Assembly (NCBI GenBank): GCA_036558745.1
Contig: DATBEZ010000043.1
Location: 1-64,000, forward strand
Source: JAMXLJ01 sp036558745
GTDB lineage: Bacteria; Actinomycetota; Acidimicrobiia; IMCC26256; JAMXLJ01
Direction of reading: 5' to 3'
DNA: 64,000 nucleotides
Below are positions 33,538 through 41,908 of this stretch, one piece after another. Position 1 is the stretch's first letter, and every line of letters starts with the position of its first letter. A model generated the notes under the pieces. It ran no database searches and was not told the origin of the DNA. It worked only from the letters and a program-made list of their open reading frames with translations. The position numbers and the translations under genes were made by a program.

Positions 33538-34974
33538 ATGACGATGTTCGACGGAGATGCACCCCACGGCTCCGAGCCGTGGAAGCCGGCGCCCCCGCCG
33601 GCCGAGAACGAGAGCGCCGGCGCCTGGCAGCCCACCCCCACGCCGGCCGCAGACGACACGGCAGACGCGTCGCGGCCCGTGGCCGCCCCGGCGGGAGACG
33701 AGCCCGCGCCCGCGTCCGCCGCATACGAGGCGTTCGGCTCCGCCCCCCCGAACCACCCGGAGCCGAGCCCCGCGCCGTCGCCGGGCGCGCCCACGGGCGC
33801 GTCCGGCGCGCGTGGGACGAGGGGGAAGCGCCGCGTCGTCGGCGCGGTCGCCGCGCTGGCCGTCGTCGCGGCGGCGGCAGGCGGTGCCGGTGCTGCGATC
33901 GGCGTGCAGGTCGGTGAGTCGCACCATTCGTCGACGGTCACGATCGGCGCGACGTCGCCCAGCTCGGTCGCGACCCGTCCCGCCGCGGCCGCGTCGGGCA
34001 GCGTCAGCGCCGCGGCCGACAAGGTCCTGCCGAGCGTCGTCACGATCAACGAGCAGGGCCAGTCGGGCGGCGGCACCGGGTCGGGTGTGATCATCAGTGC
34101 CGACGGCTACATCCTCACCAACAACCACGTCGTCTCCGACGCCGCCAACGGCGGAACGCTCGAGGTGATCCTCAACAGCGGCAAGAAGGTGTCGGCGACG
34201 ATCGTCGGCCGCGACCCCATCTCGGACCTCGCGGTGATCAAGGCCTCGGGCGCCGGGCAGCTGACGCCGGCGACGCTCGGCGACTCCGACTCGCTGCAGA
34301 TCGGTCAGCAGCTGGTCGCGGTCGGTTCGCCACTCGGCCTCTCCGGCACCGTGACGTCGGGCATCGTGTCGTCACTGCACCGCGCGGTCGCGACCGGTGA
34401 CCCGTCCGTCTCCGACACCAACGCGGTCATCGACGCGATCCAGACCGACGCCGCGATCAACCCGGGCAACTCCGGTGGCCCGCTGGTCGACATGAACGGC
34501 GCGGTCGTCGGCATCAACTCGGCCATCGCGACGGTCGGTGGCGGCAGCGGTGGCTTCGGCGGTCAGCAGACCCAGGAGTCGGGCAACATCGGCGTCGGCT
34601 TCGCGATCCCGATCGACTCGGCCCGCAACGTGGCGACGCAGCTGATCCAGAGTGGCCACGCGACCCACGCGTACCTCGGAGTGCAGGCGACCACCGACAA
34701 CGCGGACCGCACCGGTGCCGGCGACTCGAACGACGACGGCGACGGTGCCCGCGTGGGCACGGTGCAGTCGGGCGGGCCGGCCGACAAGGCCGGGCTCAAG
34801 GCGGACGACGTGATCACCGCGGTCGGCTCCCGCACGGTGACCGGCGTCGAGAGCCTCATCACCGCGGTGCAGTCGCACAACGTCGGCGACAAGGTGTCGG
34901 TGACGTATCAGCGCGGCGGCAGCCAGTCGACCGTGACGGTCACCCTGGGCGCGCTTCCGTCCTCCTCCTCGTAG
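33538..34974 (+). CDS. HtrA/DegP-like trypsin-fold serine protease with PDZ domain
   Basis: A 478-residue membrane-anchored protease for extracytoplasmic protein quality control. Its first 95 residues are Pro/Ala/Glu-rich and cytoplasmic, followed by one membrane helix (RRVVGAVAALAVVAAAAGG) and a protease domain. The triad is His about 197 (LTNNHVVSD), Asp about 229 (DPISDLAVIK) and Ser about 311 (NPGNSGGPL). A C-terminal PDZ domain follows (GPADKAGLKADDVITAVGSRTV). A GAGGAT site precedes the ATG. The layout matches mycobacterial PepD/HtrA. A strong hairpin 28 bp after the stop probably ends the transcript. Confidence 0.93.
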   Translation: MTMFDGDAPHGSEPWKPAPPPAENESAGAWQPTPTPAADDTADASRPVAAPAGDEPAPASAAYEAFGSAPPNHPEPSPAPSPGAPTGASGARGTRGKRRVVGAVAALAVVAAAAGGAGAAIGVQVGESHHSSTVTIGATSPSSVATRPAAAASGSVSAAADKVLPSVVTINEQGQSGGGTGSGVIISADGYILTNNHVVSDAANGGTLEVILNSGKKVSATIVGRDPISDLAVIKASGAGQLTPATLGDSDSLQIGQQLVAVGSPLGLSGTVTSGIVSSLHRAVATGDPSVSDTNAVIDAIQTDAAINPGNSGGPLVDMNGAVVGINSAIATVGGGSGGFGGQQTQESGNIGVGFAIPIDSARNVATQLIQSGHATHAYLGVQATTDNADRTGAGDSNDDGDGARVGTVQSGGPADKAGLKADDVITAVGSRTVTGVESLITAVQSHNVGDKVSVTYQRGGSQSTVTVTLGALPSSSS

Positions 34975-35002
34975 CGCTCGCTCCTCCCCGTCACGGGCGA
35001 CG

Positions 35003-35041
35003 TCGGCGGGCACGCACCTAGCCTGGGTGCGTGCCCGCCGA
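35003..35041. promoter_or_regulatory. 16-bp hairpin enclosing a -10 hexamer and the next start codon
   Basis: The arms TCGGCGGGCACGCACC (35003-35018) and its exact complement (35026-35041) leave a 7-nt loop. The loop contains TAGCCT (35019-35024), 6 nt before the GTG at 35031, which lies in the right arm. The element could be the protease terminator, the leaderless promoter of the hydrolase and an operator at once. Confidence 0.55.
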
Positions 35042-36143
35042 TCGTCGCGCTCCACTCCGCTCCGCCGCTGTCGAAGAGCACGAGCTCGTTCCGTTCCCGC
35101 CCCAACCCGCCGGCGTGGCGTGGCCGACGGAGGCGTGGCCGGTGGGGCCGGTTCCTCCCGGCGTCGCGCTCGACCCGCTCCTGGACCGCGTGTTCCACGA
35201 CGGCGACCTCGCGCTCACGTACGCCGTCGTCGTGGTCCATCACGGCCGGCTGGTCGCCGAGCGCTACGACGGTGGCGTGCCCCAATGGGAGGGGCCCGAC
35301 GTGGCGGTCGGGGGCGACACACCGCTGCTGTCATGGTCGATGGCGAAGTCGATGCTGCACGCGGTCGTCGGCATGCTCGTCGCCGCGGACCGGCTGCACC
35401 TCGATCGGCCGGCGCCGGTACCCGCGTGGTCGGCGCGGGGCGACGAGCGCGGCGCGATCACCCTCGACCATCTTCTCGCCATGCGCGACGGCCTCGACTT
35501 CGTCGAGGACTACGTCGACGCGCGCGGCTCCGACGTGATCGAGATGCTCTTCGGGTCGGGACAGGGCGACGTCGCCGGCTTCGCGGCGGACCGTGGGCTC
35601 GTCGCGCAGCCGGGGGAGCGGTTCAACTACTCGAGCGGGACGAGCAACGTCGTCTCGGGGGTCGTCGCGTCGGTGCTCGGACCCGGCGAGCAGTACGCGC
35701 GGTTCCTGCGCGACCGGCTGTTCGCGCCGATCGGGATGTCGTCGGCGCGGCCGACCTTCGATGACGTGGGCACGTGGATCGCGTCGTCGTACGTGCACGC
35801 GACCGCCCGCGACTTCGCGCGCTTCGGTCTGCTCGCGCTGCGCGACGGCGTGTGGGAGGGGCGTCGCATCCTCCCCGAGGGGTGGATGGACCACGGCCGG
35901 CGCGCCCGCTCGGTCGATCCGGAGAACGGCAACCTGTACGGCGCGCACTGGTGGGCGACGGGTGACGAGCACGGCTCGTTCTGGGCCAGCGGGTACGAGG
36001 GCCAGTCCATCGTGATCAGCCCGGGCCTCGACCTCGTGGTCGTGCGGCTGGGCCGCACGCCCGCCGAGCGCTACCCGCGGCTGTGGGCCTGGCGGGACGA
36101 CGTGCTGGCCGCCTTCGCCGCGAAAGACGCCCCGCGCGACTGA
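35031..36143 (+). CDS. serine hydrolase, beta-lactamase-related (class C type)
   Basis: A 370-residue hydrolase with the SxxK nucleophile SMAK (about residues 103-106), a Tyr motif in FNYSSGTSNVVSG and the C-terminal WASGYEGQSIVISP box in place of KTG. There is no signal peptide, so a cytoplasmic esterase role is likelier than penicillin binding. Relatives include 6-aminohexanoate-dimer hydrolase-type proteins. The GTG start is leaderless and sits inside the hairpin above. Two other SxxK hydrolases in the window (1178, 58181) are only distantly similar. Confidence 0.88.
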   Translation: MPADRRAPLRSAAVEEHELVPFPPQPAGVAWPTEAWPVGPVPPGVALDPLLDRVFHDGDLALTYAVVVVHHGRLVAERYDGGVPQWEGPDVAVGGDTPLLSWSMAKSMLHAVVGMLVAADRLHLDRPAPVPAWSARGDERGAITLDHLLAMRDGLDFVEDYVDARGSDVIEMLFGSGQGDVAGFAADRGLVAQPGERFNYSSGTSNVVSGVVASVLGPGEQYARFLRDRLFAPIGMSSARPTFDDVGTWIASSYVHATARDFARFGLLALRDGVWEGRRILPEGWMDHGRRARSVDPENGNLYGAHWWATGDEHGSFWASGYEGQSIVISPGLDLVVVRLGRTPAERYPRLWAWRDDVLAAFAAKDAPRD

Positions 36144-36164
36144 CGGGTGGCGGGGAACGGCCGG

Positions 36165-36170
36165 TACGCT
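36165..36170 (+). promoter_or_regulatory. -10 hexamer TACGCT, leaderless start
   Basis: TACGCT, 7 nt, then the ATG at 36178. Confidence 0.5.
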
Positions 36171-36177
36171 GAGCCTC

Positions 36178-36753
36178 ATGCGTCGATGGTTGGCCGGGAT
36201 CGGAGTGGTCGTCGCGATGGTGCTCGCGGCGACGGGATGCGGCGGCGGATCGTCCGCGTCGTCGGCGGGCTCCAAGTCGACGACCACGCAGAACGGCGAC
36301 CCGTCGATCACGGCGAAGCCCGCGGGCGCGACCCCGTCCGAGTCGGCCCAGATGATCTGCGCGACCGAGGCCCAGCGTGATATCGCCGAGAGCCTGGGCG
36401 TCACACCGACACAGGTCACGACGCCGACCTGGGTCGACCACGTCTACTCGTGCACGTACGAGTACCCGAACGGCTCCTTCACGATGTCGGTGAAGGAGAT
36501 GGACAACCTGGCGCAGACGAAGGCGTACTTCGACGAGCTCGGGACCAAGCTCGGTCGCCAGCCGGGCTCGATCGCGCTCGGCAACGCCGCGTACGCCACG
36601 ACCAACGGCTCGATGGTCGTGCGCAAGGACTTCAAGGTGCTCCTCGTCGACATCTCGAAGCTGCCCGACCAGTTCGGTCAGCCGCCGCAGAAGCGCAGCG
36701 ACGTCGCGCTGAGCGCGGCCGCGGTGTTGATGAGCTGCTGGACCGGCTCCTGA
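36178..36753 (+). CDS. putative lipoprotein, unknown function (191 aa)
   Basis: The signal peptide ends in the lipobox LAATGC. A Ser/Thr/Lys linker follows, then a globular part with three Cys (QMICATEAQ, VYSCTYEYP, LMSCWTG). The pattern of an early Cys, a YSCTY strand and a C-terminal Cys is typical of small secreted actinobacterial lipoproteins that bind ligands or assist cell-wall enzymes, but I do not recognise a named family. Confidence 0.78.
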   Translation: MRRWLAGIGVVVAMVLAATGCGGGSSASSAGSKSTTTQNGDPSITAKPAGATPSESAQMICATEAQRDIAESLGVTPTQVTTPTWVDHVYSCTYEYPNGSFTMSVKEMDNLAQTKAYFDELGTKLGRQPGSIALGNAAYATTNGSMVVRKDFKVLLVDISKLPDQFGQPPQKRSDVALSAAAVLMSCWTGS

Positions 36754-36807
36754 GGTAGCGCCCAGTCGAAGCTGTCGCGAACGACGGCGGACGCTTCGCG
36801 AGGTTGC

Positions 36808-36819
36808 GACCTTCTGCCC
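36808..36819 (+). promoter_or_regulatory. DevR/DosR-like box GACCTTCTGCCC
   Basis: Centred 41.5 bp before the ATG at 36855. It matches GACYTTCKGCCC shared with sites at 39092 and (inverted) 43214, and half-sites of the mycobacterial DosR consensus. Confidence 0.4.
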
Positions 36820-36854
36820 TGGACGCCGGGTTGGTCCGGGCGCATCCTTCGGGC

Positions 36855-37013
36855 ATGCAGGCGATGGGATCGGGTCTCCATCCCTCCGGCGCGCACGGGC
36901 ACGACCTGCGCCGGCACCCACTGTGGAGTGTCGTCGTCGCGGTCGCGGCGGTCGCCGCGCTCTGGGCGCTGGGACTCCTCATCTACTCGGTGCTGCTCCC
37001 GCTGACCGGCTGA
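36855..37013 (+). CDS. tiny single-helix membrane protein (52 aa), paralogue of the 43292 gene
   Basis: A short His/Gly-rich N-terminus leads to HPLW and one hydrophobic helix ending in GLLIYSVLLPLTG. These last 13 residues are identical to the end of the 42-residue protein at 43292, and both share HPLW before the helix. Duplicated, conserved small proteins are unlikely to be chance. A third look-alike N-terminus (RRRVKGDPLF) is at 47447. No ribosome-binding site is evident, consistent with a leaderless start positioned by the box at -41.5. Function is unknown; a membrane-complex subunit or stress peptide is possible. Confidence 0.75.
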   Translation: MQAMGSGLHPSGAHGHDLRRHPLWSVVVAVAAVAALWALGLLIYSVLLPLTG

Positions 37014-37021
37014 CGACGCGA

Positions 37022-37027
37022 TACGGT
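37022..37027 (+). promoter_or_regulatory. -10 hexamer TACGGT, leaderless start
   Basis: TACGGT, 8 nt, then the ATG at 37036. Confidence 0.5.
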
Positions 37028-37035
37028 CGCCGCCC

Positions 37036-38187
37036 ATGCGGGTTCGAATTGCGTTGGTGGTCGCCGCCGTCCTCGTGCTCGGAGCGTGCTCCTCGTCGAG
37101 CTCGTCGAAGTCGAAGAGCACATCCACAACGACGAGCGCGGCATCCGGGACGACAGCCGCGGGCTCGGCGACCGCGATCGGTCACGTCTTCGTGATCAAT
37201 CTCGAGAACAAGGACTTCGACACGACGTTCGGTTCCGGCTCGAAGGCCGTCTACCTCAACCAGACGCTGCGCCCGATGGGCCAGCTGCTCGACCGGTACC
37301 ACGGCATCGGTCACAACAGCCTCGACAACTACATCGCCCAGATCAGCGGCCAGTCGCCGAACCCGTCGACCCAGGCCGACTGCGCGACGTACACCGAGTT
37401 CCGCTCGACGGGTACCGGCGCCGACGGGCAGGCGCTCGGTCAGGGCTGCGTCTACCCGTCGTCGGTCAAGACGGTCGCCGATCAGCTCGAGGGCGCGCAC
37501 AAGACGTGGAAGGGCTACATGGAGGACATGGGCAACTCCTCCACGGCGCCCAAGACGTGTCGCCATCCGCAGATCGGGTCGACGGACGACGCGTTCGTCG
37601 CGAAGCCCGCCGACATGTACGCGACGCGTCACAACCCGTTCGTGTACTTCCATTCGATCATCGACCGGCCGATCTGCAGCACGAACGACGTGCCCCTCGA
37701 CCGCCTGCCCACCGACCTCGCGTCGGAGGCGACGACCGCGAACCTCACGTACATCACGCCGAACCTGTGCAACGACGGGCACGACGCCCCCTGCGCGAAC
37801 GGGCAGCCCGGCGGACTCGTGTCGTCCGACCAGTTCCTCGCGACGTGGGTGCCGCGGATCCTCGCGTCACCCGCGTACAAGCACGACGGGATGCTGATCG
37901 TCACCTTCGACGAGGCCGAGTCGTCGGGGAGCGACGCCGACGCGAGCGCGTGCTGCAACACGCCGCCCTCACCGAACACGCCGATGCCCGGGCTGAGCGG
38001 GCCCGGTGGCGGGCGGATCGGCGCGGTCGTCGTGTCGCCGAAGACCAAGCCCGGGACGACGAACAGCACCCCCTACAACCACTACGCCCTGCTGTGCAGC
38101 ATCGAGGACCTCTTCGGTCTGCCGCACCTGGGGTTCGCCGGCGCGCCAGGCCTCCAGTGCTTCGGGAAGGACGTGTTCGACGCCTGA
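37036..38187 (+). CDS. secreted phosphoesterase lipoprotein (acid phosphatase, PF04185)
   Basis: A 383-residue lipoprotein: signal peptide with lipobox LGAC, a Ser/Lys/Thr linker, then a phosphoesterase domain with HVFVINLENKDFDTTFG (metal-binding Glu-Asn), YHGIGHNSLDNYIAQISG, FVYFHSIID and LIVTFDEAESSGSD. It is more compact than the Tat-exported relative at 31343 and belongs to the fungal/bacterial acid phosphatase subgroup. Substrate is probably phosphate monoesters outside the cell. PurU starts 1 bp after its stop, but no functional link is obvious. Confidence 0.88.
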   Translation: MRVRIALVVAAVLVLGACSSSSSSKSKSTSTTTSAASGTTAAGSATAIGHVFVINLENKDFDTTFGSGSKAVYLNQTLRPMGQLLDRYHGIGHNSLDNYIAQISGQSPNPSTQADCATYTEFRSTGTGADGQALGQGCVYPSSVKTVADQLEGAHKTWKGYMEDMGNSSTAPKTCRHPQIGSTDDAFVAKPADMYATRHNPFVYFHSIIDRPICSTNDVPLDRLPTDLASEATTANLTYITPNLCNDGHDAPCANGQPGGLVSSDQFLATWVPRILASPAYKHDGMLIVTFDEAESSGSDADASACCNTPPSPNTPMPGLSGPGGGRIGAVVVSPKTKPGTTNSTPYNHYALLCSIEDLFGLPHLGFAGAPGLQCFGKDVFDA

Positions 38188-38188
38188 C

Positions 38189-39028
38189 GTGGGCGCGGTC
38201 CTGCTCCTCGCGTGCCGCGACCGGCCCGGGCTGGTCGCCGCGGTGGGCGAGTTCGTCGCCGACCGGGGCGGCAACATCGTCCACGCCGACCAGCACGTCG
38301 ACCCGGTGCACGAGCTGTTCGTGCAGCGGGTCGAGTTCGACGCGCCCGGCGACGGCGCGACGTTGCGCGACGCGTTCGCGCCCGTCGCCGACCGGTTCGG
38401 GATGCAATGGCAGCTCCACGAGCCCGGTCGTCGCGCCCGCGCGGCGATCCTCGTGTCGCGCGAGGGGCACTGCCTCGCGGACCTGCTCGGACGGGTGGAG
38501 CTCGGCGAGCTGCCCATGGACGTCGTTGCGGTGATCTCCAACCACGACCTCCATGCGGAGCTGGTGCAACGGGCCGGGATCACCTTCCGTCATCTGCCGG
38601 TGGACGACGCACACCGCGCGCTGCAGGAGGTCGAGCTCGGTGCCACGCTCGACGAGCTGGCGCCCGACGTCGTGGTGCTCGCCCGCTACATGCGCATCCT
38701 GCCCGCGTGGCTCGTCGAACATCACCCGCAGCGGATCATCAACATCCACCACTCGTTCCTCCCCGCGTTCGCCGGCGCGCGTCCGTACCACCAGGCGTAT
38801 GAGCGGGGCGTGAAGCTCATCGGCGCGACCGCGCACTACGTGACCCACGAGCTCGACGAGGGGCCGATCATCGTCCAGGACGTCACCCCGGTCAGCCACC
38901 GCGACCAGGTCGACGACCTGGTGCGCCGCGGCCGCGACCTGGAGCGCGTCGTGCTGGCCAACGCGGTCAGGCTCCACCTCGAGCACCGCGTCATCACGTA
39001 CGCGAACAGGACCGTGGTGTTCGACTAG
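38189..39028 (+). CDS. purU: formyltetrahydrofolate deformylase
   Basis: A 279-residue enzyme hydrolysing 10-formyl-THF to THF and formate, supplying formate for purine synthesis and balancing one-carbon units. The N-terminal ACT domain (LLACRDRPGLVAAVGEFVADRGGNIVHADQHVD) is followed by the formyltransferase fold: VISNHDLH, VVLARYMRILP, then INIHHSFLPAFAGARPYHQAYERGVKLIGATAHYVTHELDEGPIIVQD. This holds the Asn/His/Asp catalytic set. The GTG start lies 1 bp after the phosphoesterase stop. Confidence 0.95.
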   Translation: MGAVLLLACRDRPGLVAAVGEFVADRGGNIVHADQHVDPVHELFVQRVEFDAPGDGATLRDAFAPVADRFGMQWQLHEPGRRARAAILVSREGHCLADLLGRVELGELPMDVVAVISNHDLHAELVQRAGITFRHLPVDDAHRALQEVELGATLDELAPDVVVLARYMRILPAWLVEHHPQRIINIHHSFLPAFAGARPYHQAYERGVKLIGATAHYVTHELDEGPIIVQDVTPVSHRDQVDDLVRRGRDLERVVLANAVRLHLEHRVITYANRTVVFD

Positions 39029-39091
39029 GACCCTCGCGCTCGCAGGCTGCCTCACCAACAGCGGCAATCGCGGCCGGGCTTGCAAGATCAG

Positions 39092-39103
39092 GACTTTCGG
39101 CCC
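39092..39103 (+). promoter_or_regulatory. DevR/DosR-like box GACTTTCGGCCC
   Basis: Centred 42.5 bp before the ATG at 39140. The wider context AGGACTTTCGGCCCCT matches about 14 of 20 positions of the mycobacterial consensus TTSGGGACTWWAGTCCCSAA by eye. Confidence 0.45.
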
Positions 39104-39139
39104 CTGCAGCGGGCGGGCCCGTTCGTCGACAACCCCAGC

Positions 39140-39562
39140 ATGAGCATGACGATCTCGCCCCGCCGCATCGACGAGCTCGACGCCGTCACCTGTCGCTCGC
39201 TGCTCGCGTCCGCAACGCTGGGCCGGATCGGCGTGACGGTCGACGCCCTCCCGGTGATCCTGCCGGTCAACTACGCCCTCGACGGCGACACGATCGTCAT
39301 CCGGACGGTGCAGGGAACAAAGCTCGACGCAGCCACGCGCCACCAGGTCGCGGCGTTCGAGGTCGACGACGTGAACCCGGAGACGGGTGAGGGCTGGAGC
39401 GTCCTCGTGCGCGGGATGACGTCGGAGATCACCGACCGGACCGAGCTCGCCGCGCTGGCGAGGCTCGGCCTGGAGTCGTGGGGGACCGGCACCGCGGCCG
39501 ATCACTTCGTGCGCGTCGACCTCTCCCTCGTCACCGGCCGGCGGGTGCGGATCGCGGACTGA
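39140..39562 (+). CDS. pyridoxamine 5'-phosphate oxidase-family (split-barrel) protein
   Basis: A 140-residue flavin- or F420-binding split barrel of the pyridox_ox_2 type. Recognisable segments are RRIDELDAVTCRSLLASATLGRIGV, LPVILPVNYALDGDTIVIRT and VLVRGMTSEITD. Substrates in this family are diverse, and the true PNPOx activity is not implied. No ribosome-binding site is visible, so a leaderless start at this ATG, or the one two codons on, is likely, with a DevR-like box at -42.5. Its end overlaps the convergent gene by 32 nt. Confidence 0.85.
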   Translation: MSMTISPRRIDELDAVTCRSLLASATLGRIGVTVDALPVILPVNYALDGDTIVIRTVQGTKLDAATRHQVAAFEVDDVNPETGEGWSVLVRGMTSEITDRTELAALARLGLESWGTGTAADHFVRVDLSLVTGRRVRIAD

Positions 39563-40388
39563 ACGCGATCGCGGTGGTGACCGCGGTCGCGACGACCTCG
39601 GGTCGTCCGTCGATCACACCGTCCGCGACGATCACGAGGGCCGCGGCGAGCCGCACCTCTCGATCGTCGGTGGCCGCGGTCGCACCACGGTCGGGGGCGG
39701 TGTGACCGAGTGCGTCCACGGCGGGCCTGTCCAGGAACCCGGCGGCGACGAGCGGTGGAAGTGACCGGACGAACGTGTCCGCGCGGTCGTCGGCGAGCAC
39801 GCGAGAGAGCGCTCCTGCGATCGATCGGAACGCGACCGTGTCGCCGATGCTTGCGAACAAGGAGTCGGCGGCTGCCGTCGAGAAGGAGTCGACGTCGGCG
39901 AACCCATCCAGCGTGGCGCGTGTGCGATCGAGCGCGAGCCGCATGGGCCACGGCTGACGCTGCAGCGTCGCGCCCGCCTCGCGCAGCTCGTCCACGGCGT
40001 GGTTCGCGCCGAGGTCGCGGGCGAGGCGGTCGAGGCGCTCCCGGTCGACCGAGGTCGCCGGCGTGCCGAGCAGCCGGCCCGCCAGCGCGCTGCTCGTACG
40101 CGACACGGTGAGGGCCGCGTGGAGGATCTCCCGCGCGTAGGGGTCGAGTCCCGGACCCGCCAGTGCGCCGTCCAGACGGCGTCCGAGCTCCGGGTCGCTG
40201 AGCAGTCGGGCGAGCGATGCCTCCACCGACGCGCCCTCGGGCGTGGTCGCGAGGGCGGCCGCACGCTCGCGAACGGCCTCGACCGAGGACGCGGCGTCGC
40301 GGGTACGGCCGGGGAGGGCGGTGAGGGCGAGCGCGAGCACGACCGGCGCCGCGGCGACGCGCGCCACGGTGATCAGCCCGCCGCCCAT
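39531..40388 (-). CDS. hypothetical protein with N-terminal membrane helix (285 aa)
   Basis: The N-terminus has one hydrophobic helix (ITVARVAAAPVVLALALTALPG). The rest is an Ala/Arg/Asp-rich, mostly helical domain without recognised motifs, probably extracytoplasmic. An alternative GTG at 40445 would add 19 residues. The last 32 nt lie within the 3' end of the opposing PPOX gene, an unusually deep convergent overlap, but both reading frames stay open. Confidence 0.65.
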   Translation of the reverse strand: MGGGLITVARVAAAPVVLALALTALPGRTRDAASSVEAVRERAAALATTPEGASVEASLARLLSDPELGRRLDGALAGPGLDPYAREILHAALTVSRTSSALAGRLLGTPATSVDRERLDRLARDLGANHAVDELREAGATLQRQPWPMRLALDRTRATLDGFADVDSFSTAAADSLFASIGDTVAFRSIAGALSRVLADDRADTFVRSLPPLVAAGFLDRPAVDALGHTAPDRGATAATDDREVRLAAALVIVADGVIDGRPEVVATAVTTAIAFSPRSAPAGR

Positions 40389-40564
40389 GCCCCGGTTGCG
40401 CCAGCCCACTGCGAAGCCCCTTCGTCCCCTCACGAGGATACCCACTTCTCGCGCGCAGCGTGAGGTCCTTGGTGCGCAGCGTCAACAAAGACCGGGCCGG
40501 CGGCCGGCCGGCGGGCCCACCCGCCCGTCCGGCGAGATCGCGGGCGCGGGGGTAGACCTCCGGC

Positions 40565-41830
40565 ATGGCGACGATCCAGGCCCCGCCGCTGCGCTCCGAA
40601 GACCGGCGCCGGCGCCAGCTCGTGGTGACCAAGCGGCGCGCGACCGCGTTGCTCGTCGTAGTGACCGTCGTGTTCGTGGTCGTGACCGTGCTCGGCGCCC
40701 ACGGAACGCTGGGCGGCTACGTCCAGGCCACGGCCGAGGCGTCCATGGTCGGCGCGCTCGCCGACTGGTTCGCGGTCACCGCGCTGTTCCGGCATCCGCT
40801 CGGCGTACCGATCCCGCACACCGCCATCGTGGTCGCGCGCAAGGATCAATTCGCGGAGACCCTGGGCGAGTTCATCCAGGAGAGCTTCCTCACGCCCGAG
40901 GCGCTCGTGGAGCGCGTGCGTGCCGGACGGGTCGTCCCGCGTCTGGCCGGCTGGCTCGCCGATCCCGAGACCGGTGTGCGTCTCGCGGGTGACGTCGCGG
41001 ACGGGATCGTGACCGCGGTCGACCTGCTCCACGATGACGACGTGCACACCGCGCTCGAGCGGCTCGTGGCCGAGCAGGTGGACGCGGTGCCGCTCGCACC
41101 GATCGCCGGGCGCGCGCTCCGGTTCCTCACCGAGGACGGACGCCACGACAAGGTTCTCGACGCGCTGCTCGTCGGGCTCGAGAACACGCTCGCGGAGCAC
41201 CACGACGACCTTCGCAACCGCCTCGGGTGGTACATGCCGTGGTGGGTGCCGCTCTCGGTGGAGGACCGCATCTACGAGCGCCTCTTCGCGGCAGCTCGCG
41301 ACACGCTGCACGAGATGGCCGCCGATACGACGCATCATCTGCGTCGCGAGCTGGACGCGAAGCTGGTCCGGCTCGCGGCCGACCTCGAGCACTCGCCGGC
41401 CATGCGCGCCCGCGGCGAGGAGCTCAAGCGCGAGCTGCTCGCCCAACCGCTCCTCCGGGACTGGGTGGCGACGGTCTGGACCGAGGTGAAGGAGCGCCTC
41501 CGGGCCCATGCGGCGGATCCGAGCTCGGAGTTGCGGCGCCAGCTCGCGCGCGCGTTCACCGCGCTCGGCCTCCGGCTGCGCGACGATCCGACCGTCGCGG
41601 CCGCGACCGAAGACGCGATCGAGTCGGCGGTGCGCTACGTCGCCCGCCACTTCGACACCGAGGTCTCGTCGCTGGTGAGCGGCACGATCGCGAGCTGGGA
41701 CGCCGAGGAGACGTCGCGACGGCTGGAGCTGCTGCTCGGTCCCGACCTGCAGTACATCCGCATCAACGGGACCGTGGTCGGTGCGATGGCCGGATTGCTG
41801 CTGCACGCGATCGCGCAGGCGATCGGCTGA
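40565..41830 (+). CDS. DUF445 membrane-associated protein
   Basis: A 421-residue protein with clear DUF445 hallmarks: an N-terminal membrane helix (ALLVVVTVVFVVVTVLG), EASMVGALADWFAVTALFRHPLGVPIPHTAIV, long helical segments, and the C-terminal LQYIRINGTVVGAMAGLLLHAI membrane element. The family (YheB/YjiN type) is widespread and poorly characterised. It is followed, after 78 bp, by a kinase gene with its own promoter. Confidence 0.92.
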   Translation: MATIQAPPLRSEDRRRRQLVVTKRRATALLVVVTVVFVVVTVLGAHGTLGGYVQATAEASMVGALADWFAVTALFRHPLGVPIPHTAIVVARKDQFAETLGEFIQESFLTPEALVERVRAGRVVPRLAGWLADPETGVRLAGDVADGIVTAVDLLHDDDVHTALERLVAEQVDAVPLAPIAGRALRFLTEDGRHDKVLDALLVGLENTLAEHHDDLRNRLGWYMPWWVPLSVEDRIYERLFAAARDTLHEMAADTTHHLRRELDAKLVRLAADLEHSPAMRARGEELKRELLAQPLLRDWVATVWTEVKERLRAHAADPSSELRRQLARAFTALGLRLRDDPTVAAATEDAIESAVRYVARHFDTEVSSLVSGTIASWDAEETSRRLELLLGPDLQYIRINGTVVGAMAGLLLHAIAQAIG

Positions 41831-41894
41831 GTCGCGCGTCACGCGTCGCGCGTCCCGTGGCGGGAGATGACGCGGATCGCGGTGCGCACGTCGG

Positions 41895-41900
41895 TACGAT
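41895..41900 (+). promoter_or_regulatory. -10 hexamer TACGAT, leaderless start
   Basis: TACGAT, 8 nt, then the GTG at 41909. It supports that start over the ATG at 41867. Confidence 0.5.
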
Positions 41901-41908
41901 CGGGCGCC

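Noticed and set aside
37036..37055. GGTTCGAAT-like tRNA T-loop sequence
   Set aside because: It lies in the start of the phosphoesterase signal peptide, and no acceptor or anticodon stems can be drawn around it.
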